Assembly (NCBI GenBank): GCA_003497555.1
Contig: DNNS01000636.1
Coordinates: forward strand, 1 to 8,307
Direction: 5' to 3'
Origin: Spirochaetia bacterium
Lineage (GTDB): Bacteria; Spirochaetota; UBA12135
DNA length: 8,307 nucleotides
Part shown: in pieces, positions 1 through 6,572 of the stretch
How the letters are laid out: every line of letters begins with the position of its first letter
Position numbering within the stretch: the stretch's first letter is position 1
Program-made: the position numbers and the translations under genes
Notes under the pieces: generated by a model
The model's database searches: none
What the model saw: the letters and a program-made list of their open reading frames with translations, nothing else
What the model was told of the DNA's origin: nothing

Positions 1-46
1 TTATTTTTTTAAAATTTTAATTTTTTTACAATCTGAGTGGATACTG

Positions 47-77
47 TTGAAGAATAAAACCGGAAAATGGGTATAAT
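47..77 (+). promoter_or_regulatory. Probable promoter of the XylR-like regulator gene
   Basis: A perfect TATAAT box lies at 72-77, about 50 bp ahead of the TTG start at 127. The best -35 candidate is TTGAAG at 47-52, with a long 19-bp spacer, so the -35 match is weak. A run of almost pure A and T at 1-28 lies further upstream and could act as an UP-like element or be the tail of an upstream gene's terminator. No gene is visible in 1-126. The call rests on sequence resemblance only. Confidence 0.4.
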
Positions 78-115
78 AATTCAGTGTTTAAAGAAGAAAA
101 TCTTGTTTATTTTTT

Positions 116-120
116 GGGAG
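116..120 (+). promoter_or_regulatory. Ribosome-binding site that supports a TTG start
   Basis: GGGAG at 116-120 sits 6 nt before TTG at 127-129. The next in-frame ATG (217) is about 90 bp further in and would remove the first strand of the sensor domain. The Shine-Dalgarno match therefore supports TTG as the initiation codon. Confidence 0.6.
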
Positions 121-126
121 AAATAA

Positions 127-1362
127 TTGCAGTTGTGTTTTATTCATATTCTGCCGGATATTGATGAACTGTATACATCCGGATTTTTAAATAATAGTTT
201 TATCGTTATCCAGAACATGCTCGATTTTTCACGGCGCTTTAATATTAAACTTGATCTGATTGAATCCGTCAGGGTTTTTAAAAAATTTATAATAAATAAA
301 TCATATCAAAATTATGACGGTATTATTATTATTTATAATGACAGACTGCGCAAGGCAGAGCCGGAAAAAAATCTTGAATATATTGAAAAAACAAAACCCT
401 GTCTTTATTTATTTAACCAGCGTGTTCCTGAAAACACCTGTGTTATTCTTGATGAAAAACAATCTGTAGAATTGTTATATAAACATCTGCTCTCGGAAGG
501 GCATTCGGAAATAGTTTTTTATGCATCCAAAGACCTTTGCTATATTAAAAAACGGCGAGCAGCATATCTTACATGCAAACAAAAATACGGCAATAATTCT
601 CAAAAAGTACATTTGTTTGAAAAACAGGATAAATATTCTTCCTTCGATAAAAATATTTCTGAAAAACGAAAGCTGGAGCATGATTTTAAAAAAATTTTAT
701 ACTCTCTTGATTCGATTGACGCGATAATGTTCAGTAACGATTTTGAAGCGTTTCAATTTGCCCAATTCCTTGAAAAAAATACGGAATACTATATACCAAA
801 ATCAATCGCCATTACCGGATTTGGAAATATGCATTTTTATTTTAATACCTATGGATACAATTTTATTACTACTATTGATCAAAAACTCCGCCTGGCAACA
901 GAAATAGGGCTTCGTCTGCTGGTTGATATTATTCGGCAGCGTGAAAATCAAGGCAAACAGATTTTAATATCCCCCCAGCTGATCGAGCGAATTTCATCTT
1001 TAAAAAAATCTTACATACCATCCCGGCCTGATGAGTTCCATTTTACCAACCAAGTCCAAAATTATATTATGACAAAATATGATGAAGAAAACCTGGCAAA
1101 AAAAATATCCTTTAATTTAAATTTAAATTATACATATTTTCTTACACTGTTTAAAAAAAAATTCGGAAAAACCTTTTCCGAGTATTTAAACGATATCAGG
1201 CTTGACCAAGCGGTGGAATTTTTAAAAAATACCAATATGACGGTTCTGGAAATATTAATAACTATCGGCTACAATTCCCGTGAATATTTTAACCGGCTTT
1301 TTAAAGAAAAATTTAATATTACTCCATCTGCATATCGTATATTAAACCACAAAAATCAGTAA
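127..1362 (+). CDS. XylR-like transcriptional regulator: LacI-type sensor domain fused to AraC-type DNA-binding domain
   Basis: This is a 411-residue cytoplasmic regulator. Residues about 1-290 resemble the periplasmic-binding-protein fold of LacI repressors: a first strand directly at the N-terminus, the SEGHSEIVFYA segment (123-133, the usual GHxxI site), RRAAYL (143-148), DAIMFSND (198-205), IPKSIAITGFGN (223-234) and the ITTIDQ/QLIERIS segments. There is no N-terminal LacI helix-turn-helix. DNA binding is instead supplied by an AraC/XylS double helix-turn-helix at about 306-406, ending in the characteristic GYNSREYFNRLFKEKFNITPSAYR region. The length is close to E. coli XylR (about 390 residues), which binds xylose; the ligand here is unknown, most likely a sugar. 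The gene is strikingly AT-rich compared with the sulfatase and MFS genes. It converges on the beta-helix gene, which is a plausible target. Family assignment is firm; ligand and target are inference. Confidence 0.9.
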   Translation: MQLCFIHILPDIDELYTSGFLNNSFIVIQNMLDFSRRFNIKLDLIESVRVFKKFIINKSYQNYDGIIIIYNDRLRKAEPEKNLEYIEKTKPCLYLFNQRVPENTCVILDEKQSVELLYKHLLSEGHSEIVFYASKDLCYIKKRRAAYLTCKQKYGNNSQKVHLFEKQDKYSSFDKNISEKRKLEHDFKKILYSLDSIDAIMFSNDFEAFQFAQFLEKNTEYYIPKSIAITGFGNMHFYFNTYGYNFITTIDQKLRLATEIGLRLLVDIIRQRENQGKQILISPQLIERISSLKKSYIPSRPDEFHFTNQVQNYIMTKYDEENLAKKISFNLNLNYTYFLTLFKKKFGKTFSEYLNDIRLDQAVEFLKNTNMTVLEILITIGYNSREYFNRLFKEKFNITPSAYRILNHKNQ

Positions 1363-1376
1363 ACGTTTTCAATTAT

Positions 1377-4175
1377 CTATTTATATTCTCTTGAAAAAGA
1401 TACACTGTTAATTTTAACCTCGGCCGTATTGCCGCTGGTATCTCCGCGTTTTGATTCCAGCGAAAAACAGCTGTCGCCGGTCATGAGAGATCCAGGCAGC
1501 CCCCAGTCGGCAACGGTAATTCCGTGTTCGCCGGAAAAAGTTCTGGTTATATCGTTGCAATAAAAGGTGATGTCATAATATTTTTTATCAATCCGGCAGA
1601 CGATTTTATGAGGGAGTGCAGGCAGCGTGTCGGCAGCGGCAAGAACAGCCCCCGGTCCATTTACTTTCATATACAATTTTACCATATTATTTCCGTAGAT
1701 ATCAACCCGTATTTTATCATCTGCGTTATAAGAAGAATTTTCTTCTGATAAAATAGAAATAAACAACATGCGCATATTGGAAAGCGCCGAACCGCTCATG
1801 CTGATGCCGTCAACAACCACCTGTGTTGTACTGTTAAAAAAATTTATATCCGGCAGCAGAGGGGAACGCAGTTGATTTATCTGAACATCAGGACCAAAAT
1901 TGCTTAAAATCACAAAACTGCCTGTTTCCCTGATATTTCTGCTGGCAGTAGGGATTGAAGCATACCAGAAATTTGTTTCATAGGCGCTATTACATACAAT
2001 GTTATTGCCAAAATCGTCTGTCAGCAGTTTTACTGACTCAATACTGTCCATATATACTTTCATATCGCCGGTATATGTTGCTCTTCTGGTCTGCAGAAAT
2101 AAGGCTGATCCATCCGAATTCCAGTCGGCTGCAGAGATACCATGATTACCGCTGGCGCTGATAATTTCATCATCTGATATAAAATTCAGCAGATAACCTT
2201 TACTATCAATAGACAAGCTTATGTCAACCGGTAATGACTGCAGGTTTCCGGAATTTAAAATAGTATAAACCCCGCTGGCGCTGGTATTTACTTTTTTTGC
2301 CAGTGAATAACTCATATCCCCTTTTATTTCCACGCGCAAGGCATCATTACAATTATAACTATCTTTTGTTTCAGACGGGAAAAGAATCCAGGTAACTGCC
2401 TGTGCAGGATCCATATTTTCGGTTTTTATATTTAAACCTTTGACTGTAAACAACAAAGGATTAGTGAAAAAATCAAGATCCGGATTAATGTTTCTCCGAA
2501 TATAACTTTGAAGATTTGCAGCAGCATCTGTTCCAAAATTGTGAAAAAAAAGAAAACCGTTTTCTTCTTTAATTTCTTTCACTGCCGAATTATCCGTTAC
2601 ATAATTCCAGAAATTCGGGTTATAATCACTAATGTTCCATTTTCGGTTATCAAAATTATCTATAAAAGTATTTTTAGTTCCCCGCCAGTTAATATATTCA
2701 TAAGCTCCAAGATCATAAGCTATATCCCGATAAATACAGGTAGCATTGATATCCCATAAATATCCAGTGTCGCTCCCCCGGTTTTTACAGAGAGAAGTAT
2801 CCAGTAAACGGTAATTTTCATTTTCAGCATCGGCCATTTTCGGATCTGTAAATATTGAATCCCGGTCCCAGCCGGTTTCTATTTGCCAGTCAGATGATTC
2901 ATTGAGCAGATAATCATATGTTATTCCATTATAAATCCATAGCCATGCATACGGTGCAATATCTCCGGTTGTTTTAAAAAAAACATTATTATTATAACAA
3001 ATTCCTGGTTTGGTACCGGTTTTGCAACCGGTTCTGATTAATGTTTCCTGCGCTTCATAAAAAATATTATTTCTGATATTAATTCGCGCGGTTTCTCCGT
3101 TAAAACGCCAATTTTGTATATGTGTTCCTTTGGGGTCAGGCCTTTGGGTATGCGACCAGCCGTAACCGGCATATACACAGGTATTATTTTCAAAAAAAAT
3201 GTCATGAATAAATGAGTTAGTGGCAGCTCCCCAGAATTCAAAACTGTATTCGCAATTACGTATTATGTTATGATGAATGTAGATATTATTTACTTCTAAC
3301 CCCCCGGCCCAGTATCCCTGTAAAGCGATTCCTGAATCATAACATTCCTTTATTCGGCATCCTTCGACAACAATATCATGCGCTCTAACCTGGGTATTTA
3401 TACCGTTTCCGTTTCTGACATTAACCGATCCATTCTGATGCCCTCCGCCGATATACGAAACGTCGCAGTTACGGATTATAACATCGTGCGTTTCATCGGA
3501 CAATTCAATTCCAGACCAGCCGCAATAACATACATGCAGATTTTCAAGTATTACATAAGCCGTTTTAGCATTTCCCCTGATTCCCTCTTCATGAATAATT
3601 ACTTCGATATCGTTAAAAAGCGCTGCCGGATTGGCTGCAGAATAAATTTTTGTTCTGTTATTATTGGTTTCATCAGTCCAGAATTCATTCTGTGTATCAA
3701 GATTGCTTGCTTCCCAGACCTTTACCCCGATTTGACTGTTATTATTGAATGAAATAAATGCAACATCGCTATTTAACGGGAATTCTGCATCCAGTTCCCA
3801 GATATTTCCGTTGATGTTGATCCACTGTGATTCATTGTTTGCTAAAATAGAACGTCTGATCTGGGGTTTACCGCCATTACCGTAAGAACTATAAGTTATA
3901 TATCCTGTACTATCGCCGCTTTGCAATATAAGTTTTTCGCGCCAGATATTTCCACTTTTTAATAAAACAAAGTCGCCAGGGGATAAAACCGTTCCATTGA
4001 CTTTTGATAGAGTCTGCCATGGTCCATTATTGTCTGATTGCCAGGCGCTGAATTTCCCATTCCATTCGTCTTTTCCATATTCAGCATCAATGTAGTAAAT
4101 AGCGCAAAAATTAAATTGCATAGCGGTTAAAATGTAAACAATACTTAGCTTGGAAAAAAAATTCATTATTTCCAT
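1377..4175 (-). CDS. Secreted right-handed parallel beta-helix protein with two C-terminal lectin-like repeats
   Basis: Starting at the ATG at 4175 the protein has 932 residues. A signal peptide is visible (a lysine in SKLS, a hydrophobic core, probable cleavage near FCA/IYYID), so it should be exported. The mature start, YYIDAEYGKDEWNG followed by WQTLSKVN and LSPGDFVLLKSGNIW, is typical of bacterial beta-helix proteins linked to polysaccharide breakdown. Residues about 200-420 contain repeated strand patterns with N-rich turns (IIRNCDV, IVVEGCRI, IYIHHNIIRNC, IFFENNTC, INIRNNIF), as in PbH1 repeats. The helix part ends in the DLGAYEY motif near residue 490. Two related domains of about 210 residues follow, probably concanavalin/LamG-like jelly rolls. 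No LPXTG, PEP-CTERM or Por sorting signal is seen at the end. It may be a lyase, a glycoside hydrolase or a binding protein; I cannot identify catalytic residues. A TTG further upstream (4199) is in frame but has no ribosome-binding site. Confidence 0.88.
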   Translation of the reverse strand: MEIMNFFSKLSIVYILTAMQFNFCAIYYIDAEYGKDEWNGKFSAWQSDNNGPWQTLSKVNGTVLSPGDFVLLKSGNIWREKLILQSGDSTGYITYSSYGNGGKPQIRRSILANNESQWININGNIWELDAEFPLNSDVAFISFNNNSQIGVKVWEASNLDTQNEFWTDETNNNRTKIYSAANPAALFNDIEVIIHEEGIRGNAKTAYVILENLHVCYCGWSGIELSDETHDVIIRNCDVSYIGGGHQNGSVNVRNGNGINTQVRAHDIVVEGCRIKECYDSGIALQGYWAGGLEVNNIYIHHNIIRNCEYSFEFWGAATNSFIHDIFFENNTCVYAGYGWSHTQRPDPKGTHIQNWRFNGETARINIRNNIFYEAQETLIRTGCKTGTKPGICYNNNVFFKTTGDIAPYAWLWIYNGITYDYLLNESSDWQIETGWDRDSIFTDPKMADAENENYRLLDTSLCKNRGSDTGYLWDINATCIYRDIAYDLGAYEYINWRGTKNTFIDNFDNRKWNISDYNPNFWNYVTDNSAVKEIKEENGFLFFHNFGTDAAANLQSYIRRNINPDLDFFTNPLLFTVKGLNIKTENMDPAQAVTWILFPSETKDSYNCNDALRVEIKGDMSYSLAKKVNTSASGVYTILNSGNLQSLPVDISLSIDSKGYLLNFISDDEIISASGNHGISAADWNSDGSALFLQTRRATYTGDMKVYMDSIESVKLLTDDFGNNIVCNSAYETNFWYASIPTASRNIRETGSFVILSNFGPDVQINQLRSPLLPDINFFNSTTQVVVDGISMSGSALSNMRMLFISILSEENSSYNADDKIRVDIYGNNMVKLYMKVNGPGAVLAAADTLPALPHKIVCRIDKKYYDITFYCNDITRTFSGEHGITVADWGLPGSLMTGDSCFSLESKRGDTSGNTAEVKINSVSFSREYK
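1392..2663 (-). repeat. Tandem duplicated domain inside the beta-helix protein
   Basis: The C-terminal half encodes two diverged copies of one domain, at about 2025-2663 (copy 1) and 1392-2018 (copy 2). Matching blocks occur in the same order: DNFD/DDFG then FW; HNFGTD/SNFGPD; NPDLDFF/LPDINFF; KGLNI/DGISM; YNCNDALRVEIKG/YNADDKIRVDIYG; KKVN/MKVN; SLSIDSKGY/VCRIDKKYY; NHGISAADW/EHGITVADW; and DSIESVKL/KINSVSF. The strand-rich pattern suggests a jelly-roll, carbohydrate-binding-like fold. The duplication is seen at protein level; the DNA copies have diverged too far to align by eye. The domain boundaries are approximate. Confidence 0.8.
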
Positions 4176-4179
4176 AACA

Positions 4180-4184
4180 CCTCC
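4180..4184 (-). promoter_or_regulatory. Ribosome-binding site of the beta-helix gene
   Basis: On the minus strand GGAGG (complement of 4180-4184) lies 4 nt before ATG at 4175 and 13 nt before a second in-frame ATG at 4166. It lies downstream of the in-frame TTG at 4199, which argues against that longer start. The spacing to 4175 is slightly short, so initiation at 4166 cannot be excluded; both starts keep the signal peptide. Confidence 0.7.
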
Positions 4185-4204
4185 AAACAATATTGCCAAT
4201 TAAA

Positions 4205-4218
4205 TGTAAACGTTATCA
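4205..4218 (-). promoter_or_regulatory. cre-like / LacI-family operator upstream of the beta-helix gene
   Basis: On the plus strand TGTAAACGTTATCA, with the preceding A, matches every position of the catabolite-responsive-element consensus WTGNAARCGNWWWCA. LacI-family regulators (CcpA and many sugar repressors) bind such CG-centred imperfect palindromes. It lies 30 bp before the ATG and downstream of the likely -10 box, where a bound repressor would block initiation or elongation. Neither regulator in this window has a LacI-type DNA-binding domain, so the cognate protein would be encoded elsewhere. The match is seen; the function is inferred. Confidence 0.5.
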
Positions 4219-4243
4219 TCGCTCTGTAATCTTTAGTATATTT

Positions 4244-4272
4244 ATTATAGAAAAAAAATTATTATATCGCAT
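4244..4272 (-). promoter_or_regulatory. Possible promoter of the beta-helix gene
   Basis: Two perfect TATAAT boxes occur on the minus strand, at 4249-4244 and 4266-4261. Neither has a good -35 box: with a 17-bp spacer the nearer box has only ATGCGA, a 3/6 match. A poor -35 would fit dependence on an activator such as an AraC protein. The nearer box predicts transcription starting at about 4237, placing the cre-like operator just downstream of the start. The remainder of 4176-4317 holds nothing else that I can identify. Confidence 0.35.
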
Positions 4273-4279
4273 GAATATA
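4251..4279 (-). terminator. Weak candidate terminator after the cupin-AraC gene
   Basis: On the minus strand a 5-bp TATAT/ATATA stem with a 7-nt loop (4263-4279) is followed within 4 nt by a run of eight T (4258-4251). It lies about 40 bp beyond the stop of the AraC gene. The stem is all A-T, so it would be a poor intrinsic terminator, and it overlaps the promoter candidate. It is listed because nothing better separates the upstream genes from the beta-helix gene. Confidence 0.2.
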
Positions 4280-4317
4280 GTTTAGGGTTTGATATGAACT
4301 ATTTTCATTTTGTGATT

Positions 4318-5262
4318 TTATAATTCAAAATTACCGTCCCGGTAAGCGCGCGGAGTTATCCCTGCCATATTCTTGAATGTTTTTGCAAAATAGGCAGAAT
4401 CGTTAAAACCGATACTGTGCGAAATATGTGTTATAGGAAAATCGGTATTTTTCAACAGTATTTTGGCTTTTACAATCCTTCGTGTTGTAATATAGTTAAT
4501 CAGTGATATTTTAAACGTTTTTTTGAATTTAGCAGAAAGATAATTACCGGTAATCTGTAATTTACCGGCTAAATCCGATATTTTAATATCGTGATCCAGA
4601 TGATCTTCGATAAAATCAAAAATATCCCTGAAAATGTCATATTCCCTTTGCAGTGCCGGTACGGACACAAGATATTCTTCCTGCAGGATTTGCAGTAGTG
4701 AGGTCAGAAACAGAAGCACCAACTCCTTTCTTGGCTTGGCACAATTAAAATAATGGATAATCTGAAAACAAGGCAGTAATATCCGTTTCAAAGCTATAGC
4801 ATCAACATGTAAAATATTCTGATAGCGCGCATCGCACCGAATAAACGGCTCCAGGAATGGCACGCATTTAACAAGTATGGAACCATCGGCTGATTTTGGC
4901 AATATATTATAGATATCGGGGGTAAAGACAATGCTTACTCTCCTGCATCTCTGTCTGCCGGGTTGGATATTTATTTTCTGATCACTTTTCAAAAAAAATA
5001 TATCGCCCTGTTCCAGTTTTCTGGTTTCGGTTGCCGTGACAAGTTGAGCGGCGCCCTCTATTAAAATGAATAATTCAAAAAAATCATAATTATGATACTG
5101 GAAGCCATGCCATTCATTGTAATATCCGCCAATCCCTAACGAATGAAATTTATTTTTTTGATAATATTTGCCGTTAATCAAGGCGACTTCCTGCCCGATC
5201 ATCGCAAGTAATTCATGATAATCAAGAACATTATATAATCGGAAAACCGGATCTTTTATCAT
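4318..5262 (-). CDS. AraC-family transcriptional regulator with cupin-like N-terminal sensor
   Basis: From the ATG at 5262 the protein has 314 residues, the normal size for cupin-AraC regulators. Its N-terminal part has the usual pattern of that sensor: HNYDFFELFILIEG followed about 20 residues later by LEQGDIFFL, which forms the small ligand-binding barrel. The last 100 residues or so are the AraC DNA-binding domain: the first helix-turn-helix around ISDLAGKLQITGNYLSAKFKK, then a second with FNDSAYFAKTFKNMAGITPRAYR. A GTG start at 5277 is possible but has its G-rich Shine-Dalgarno only 1 nt away, while GGGG lies 9 nt before the ATG, so the ATG is preferred. It follows the MFS gene by 62 bp with no clear terminator and is probably the last gene of that operon. 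It likely controls the sulfatase-transporter genes or the adjacent beta-helix gene. The ligand is unknown. Confidence 0.9.
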   Translation of the reverse strand: MIKDPVFRLYNVLDYHELLAMIGQEVALINGKYYQKNKFHSLGIGGYYNEWHGFQYHNYDFFELFILIEGAAQLVTATETRKLEQGDIFFLKSDQKINIQPGRQRCRRVSIVFTPDIYNILPKSADGSILVKCVPFLEPFIRCDARYQNILHVDAIALKRILLPCFQIIHYFNCAKPRKELVLLFLTSLLQILQEEYLVSVPALQREYDIFRDIFDFIEDHLDHDIKISDLAGKLQITGNYLSAKFKKTFKISLINYITTRRIVKAKILLKNTDFPITHISHSIGFNDSAYFAKTFKNMAGITPRAYRDGNFEL

Positions 5263-5324
5263 GATTAATAACCCCACCCCTTGCTTGCGGATATTCTCTT
5301 TTTAAACAATAACCGAGAAAACTC

Positions 5325-6569
5325 CTAACAAGTATTATGCATCAACCCTGTCTTTTTTATTACCAGCCAGTAGGAAAATACTCCTGCGCAATTAATAAGA
5401 AAGAGCATAATAAATATTTTTTGATATGCGGAAAATGAATATTTTATTATTCCGCCGATTGTTTGCTGAAGACTGCGATCAAGCATCATACCGCACAGGG
5501 GCTGTAAAATCGAAGCAATGAACAATCCGCCAAAACCGGTAAAAGCTATTGCAGCGCCGCGCATCTCCCTGGGGGTGTAATTACTTACCGTCGTATACAC
5601 GAGAAGACTGGATGCGCCGCACAAACCTATCAGCAGAAAAAACGGACGGTAGATCCAGAGCATGGCATTGTGAATTCTGAGAAATATTAAAATTCCCCAT
5701 CCGGCATTGGCAAGCGAAAGAAGTACAAGAACGGCGCGTTGTTCTCCTTTAAAAAGTCTTGCCATAAAACCGCTGGCAAGGCTTCCGAGCGCCACACCGG
5801 CCGGCAGAAAGACCAGATAGCTCGCAGCCTCGCAGCTGGAAAGGCCGTATACATGAATAAAAAAAAACGCTCCCCAGAGCGACGACAAAACCGTATACAT
5901 GCCGAAGGAAGCGCCGAACGCACCTGCAGACAGATAACTGCGTTTGTCGGCAAATAAAGTGCGAAAGGCGCGGAAGATCGGATACGGAGCGCCTGCAGAC
6001 GATTTATCCGGATGATCTTTCACTCTGAAAAAAACAAGAATCGAACTGATGACGCATATGGATCCAAGTACAATCTGGAGATTTTTCCAGCCGATTGTTT
6101 CATTCAGATATACGGATGGGCCGCTACCGAAAATCACTCCAAGATTTCCGATAAAAGCTGTTAATCCGGAAACCACCGGGAATTGCGCCCTGGAAAACCA
6201 GTTACTCTGCCATCTCATAATCGCAATAAAACCGAATGATGCGCCGAAACCGGTTAAGAAACGCAGCAGAGTTGTGTTCCCGAGGCCAACGGGGAACGTA
6301 AATATAATTGCAGCAAGCCCCAGGATAATACCACCGAATGCCGCCAGCCGGCGCGGCCCGAATCTGTCGGTCAAAATACCATTTGGAATTTGCATGACAG
6401 CATACGCAAAAAAGTATGCCCCTGCAAGAATTCCGGCAACTGCACCGGAGATTCCATACCAGCCGGTTATTTCCGCCCCGGCCACAGATATAATTGTTGA
6501 TTGATACGTGGCAAAAAAATGCGCGGGCAGAAAAAGCGCCCACATGTACCATTTTTTTTTATCCGGCAT
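5325..6569 (-). CDS. Major facilitator superfamily transporter
   Basis: This is a 414-residue inner-membrane protein with about 12 hydrophobic segments in two halves, split by a polar loop near residues 183-210 (VKDHPDKSSAG). The loop between helices 2 and 3 carries the MFS signature GILTDRFGPRR (64-74), and TPREMRG near residue 332 matches the equivalent loop in the second half. Intramembrane arginines at about 103 and 119 suggest an anionic substrate, as in organic-anion and sugar-phosphate carriers of the superfamily, but the sequence does not define it. The ATG lies 3 nt after the sulfatase stop, with AGGA 7 nt before it overlapping the sulfatase end, so the two genes are probably translationally coupled. 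Context suggests import of the sulfatase substrate or export of a product; import is the more likely reading. Confidence 0.9.
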   Translation of the reverse strand: MPDKKKWYMWALFLPAHFFATYQSTIISVAGAEITGWYGISGAVAGILAGAYFFAYAVMQIPNGILTDRFGPRRLAAFGGIILGLAAIIFTFPVGLGNTTLLRFLTGFGASFGFIAIMRWQSNWFSRAQFPVVSGLTAFIGNLGVIFGSGPSVYLNETIGWKNLQIVLGSICVISSILVFFRVKDHPDKSSAGAPYPIFRAFRTLFADKRSYLSAGAFGASFGMYTVLSSLWGAFFFIHVYGLSSCEAASYLVFLPAGVALGSLASGFMARLFKGEQRAVLVLLSLANAGWGILIFLRIHNAMLWIYRPFFLLIGLCGASSLLVYTTVSNYTPREMRGAAIAFTGFGGLFIASILQPLCGMMLDRSLQQTIGGIIKYSFSAYQKIFIMLFLINCAGVFSYWLVIKKTGLMHNTC

Positions 6570-6572
6570 TTT

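Noticed and set aside
1111..1130. AT palindrome TTTAATTTAAATTTAAATTA
   Set aside because: It encodes FNLNLN in the regulator and reflects extreme AT-rich codon use, not an operator or origin.
1359..1371. A second cre-like half, GTAAACGTTTTCA
   Set aside because: It lies over the stop codon of the XylR-like gene, in the 14-bp gap between convergent genes, misses two consensus positions and has no promoter to control.
3015..3032. ACCGGTT-TTGC-AACCGGT inverted repeat in the beta-helix gene
   Set aside because: It encodes the repeated residues TGCKTGT, so the symmetry follows from repeated codons, and it is far from any gene boundary.
5263..5324. Gap between the MFS and cupin-AraC genes examined for a promoter or terminator
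   Set aside because: Only a poor TTGTTA/TGTTTA pair and a 4-bp stem were found, so read-through from the MFS gene is the simpler view.
6049..6504. Plus-strand open frame of 151 codons antisense to the MFS gene
   Set aside because: The proline-rich translation is typical of the reverse strand of a membrane-protein gene and no ribosome-binding site is evident.
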